NCBI GenBank assembly: GCA_026929865.2
Contig: CM049400.1
Span: forward strand, 21,346,501 to 21,410,500
Reading direction: 5' to 3'
From: Hyperoplus lanceolatus
Lineage: Eukaryota; Chordata; Actinopteri; Uranoscopiformes; Ammodytidae
DNA: 64,000 bases
Below the pieces are notes generated by a model. That model made no database searches and was not told where the DNA came from. It saw only the letters and a program-made list of their open reading frames with translations. The translations under genes were made by a program, and so were the position numbers. Shown piece after piece: positions 48,658 through 64,000 of this stretch (positions are counted from its first letter, which is position 1; every line of letters begins with the position of its first letter).

Positions 48658-49160
48658 CTATGGTTGCGTTCCGAATCGCATACTTTCTACTAGGCTATAT
48701 AGTATGTAGAAAAAATATTTAGGATGTCCCGATTCTTGTGGCCAGATTTAGGATGGTTAGAAGTACCCGGATGTCCTACTTCATGCGGCCAAGATTGTTA
48801 GTGTTGAAAACATGGACATATAAAGAAAGGTTGAAAAGTGCATCCTATTTGGGCGATTCTGACCCACAATCCAGTGCGCACGTGAAGTGACGTAACATCG
48901 ACGAAGCTTCCATATGAAAACAAACAGGGATGCGACGCATTATAAAGGATCATCATAGACATTATAATGTCTATGATGCGACGGATATTAAAGCAAGAGG
49001 CAAGATCAAGGCGCAATGTTATGATGAAATAAGAGAGAAAAGTATGTCCCAATAGTATGCCTACTGCATCCTAACTAGATTATTTTTATCGTTGGATGTA
49101 GTATGTAGAATAGAAAAAAGAACGAGTATGCGATTCGGAACGCAACCTATGTTTATGAGA
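48658..49160. repeat. Dispersed TIR repeat, copy 2 (inverted relative to copy 1)
   Basis: Left GGTTGCGTTCCGAATCGCAT at 48662 and complement ending at 49147; the flank CTATGTTTATGAGAGT after it is the reverse complement of the flank before copy 1 (5698-5714). A perfect 28-base palindrome, 48951-48978, sits in an insertion missing from copy 1. Located between ctsh and blm. Confidence 0.7.
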
Positions 49161-49247
49161 GTAAGCGTGTGTAGCATGCATGGACCTGGTAGCAGGTAGC
49201 ATGGCGTGTAGTAGGCTTTCTTTATAGGTCCATGGTAGTAGGCCCTA

Positions 49248-49304
49248 ATTGGCTGGAACTACTGCATTTCCCAGGATCCTCTTTCCTGCTCAGCTTCGGC
49301 CAAT
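49248..49304 (+). promoter_or_regulatory. blm promoter candidate: ZNF143-like motif and two CCAAT boxes
   Basis: ATTGG (inverted CCAAT) at 49248-49252, ACTGCATTTCCCAGGATCC at 49261-49279 resembling the ZNF143/Staf element, and CCAAT at 49300-49304, about 300 bases before the blm ATG. TATA is not evident. Such CCAAT plus ZNF143 arrangements are typical of housekeeping promoters. Motif reading only. Confidence 0.45.
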
Positions 49305-49605
49305 AAGAAGACAGTTTGTTGAACGGGCGCTAAATCTGTTTTCGGTGTACCTTATTCTCCCGGGGAGGAAACACCATGGACCTAATATAAGAGGGATACA
49401 TGTTGAAACAGTAAGGAGACACGAATGTCTTTAGTTTCATGAACTTCAATGAAATACAACCCAGCGGTGAGACAAACTGAACGCGAGCCCCCTGTCATTC
49501 GTGTCACCCTGTGTCGCGAGCGAGCAATGCTAAAGAAACTGTCCTCTGGTTTGTGAACTGAGCGCGAACTGCTAGCCAACTTGCTAGCTCAGCTTCCCAA
49601 CAACA

Positions 49606-64000
<14,395 letters not shown>

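Overview
This is vertebrate nuclear DNA, almost certainly from a teleost fish (percomorph-like by inference; the species cannot be read from the sequence). The evidence is split genes with GT-AG introns, abundant CA/TG, GATA and AAATT microsatellites, and many DNA transposons of fish type (hAT-like, Tc1-like, foldback/MITE-like) with L2/CR1-group LINE debris. There are no operons, ribosome binding sites or CRISPR arrays. Layout: three head-to-tail protein genes lie on the + strand. (1) rasgrf1, 27 coding exons, 18627-41443, complete at 1257 codons plus stop; a Ras/Rac exchange factor with PH, coiled coil, IQ, DH, PH, REM and CDC25 regions. (2) ctsh, 12 coding exons, 44937-47908; pro-cathepsin H with signal peptide, propeptide, mini-chain and peptidase domain, but carrying an in-frame TAG at 47703-47705 where the family has the Trp just before the catalytic Asn. 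(3) blm, exons 1-16, 49606 to beyond the right edge; the RecQ helicase of Bloom syndrome, cut by the window end inside the RQC region. rasgrf1 and ctsh are also neighbours in mammals (human 15q25), which supports RASGRF1 rather than RASGRF2; blm next to ctsh is a rearranged junction relative to human. The left 18.6 kb holds no gene I can support. It has a promoter-like cluster at the extreme left edge, a 1.19-kb hAT-like element with a perfect 8-bp target duplication, a foldback element, a palindromic minisatellite, two TIR elements and a 5'-truncated LINE with a dead reverse transcriptase. Introns are heavily colonised. rasgrf1 intron 14 carries a 2.4-kb palindrome made of two inverted TIR units and a Tc1-like element flanked by equal-length GATA arrays in inverted orientation. 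blm intron 2 carries a hAT-like element and a 1.3-kb foldback element. blm intron 14 carries a 5.1-kb hAT-like insertion that contains further insertions. The three proteins do not form a pathway: Ras/Rac signalling, lysosomal proteolysis and DNA repair are independent. No new enzymatic system is visible. The novelty lies in the repeat architecture, the ctsh nonsense codon, a GC-AG intron in rasgrf1, and an inverted pair of dispersed repeats that brackets rasgrf1 and ctsh, one copy sitting at the ctsh-blm synteny junction.
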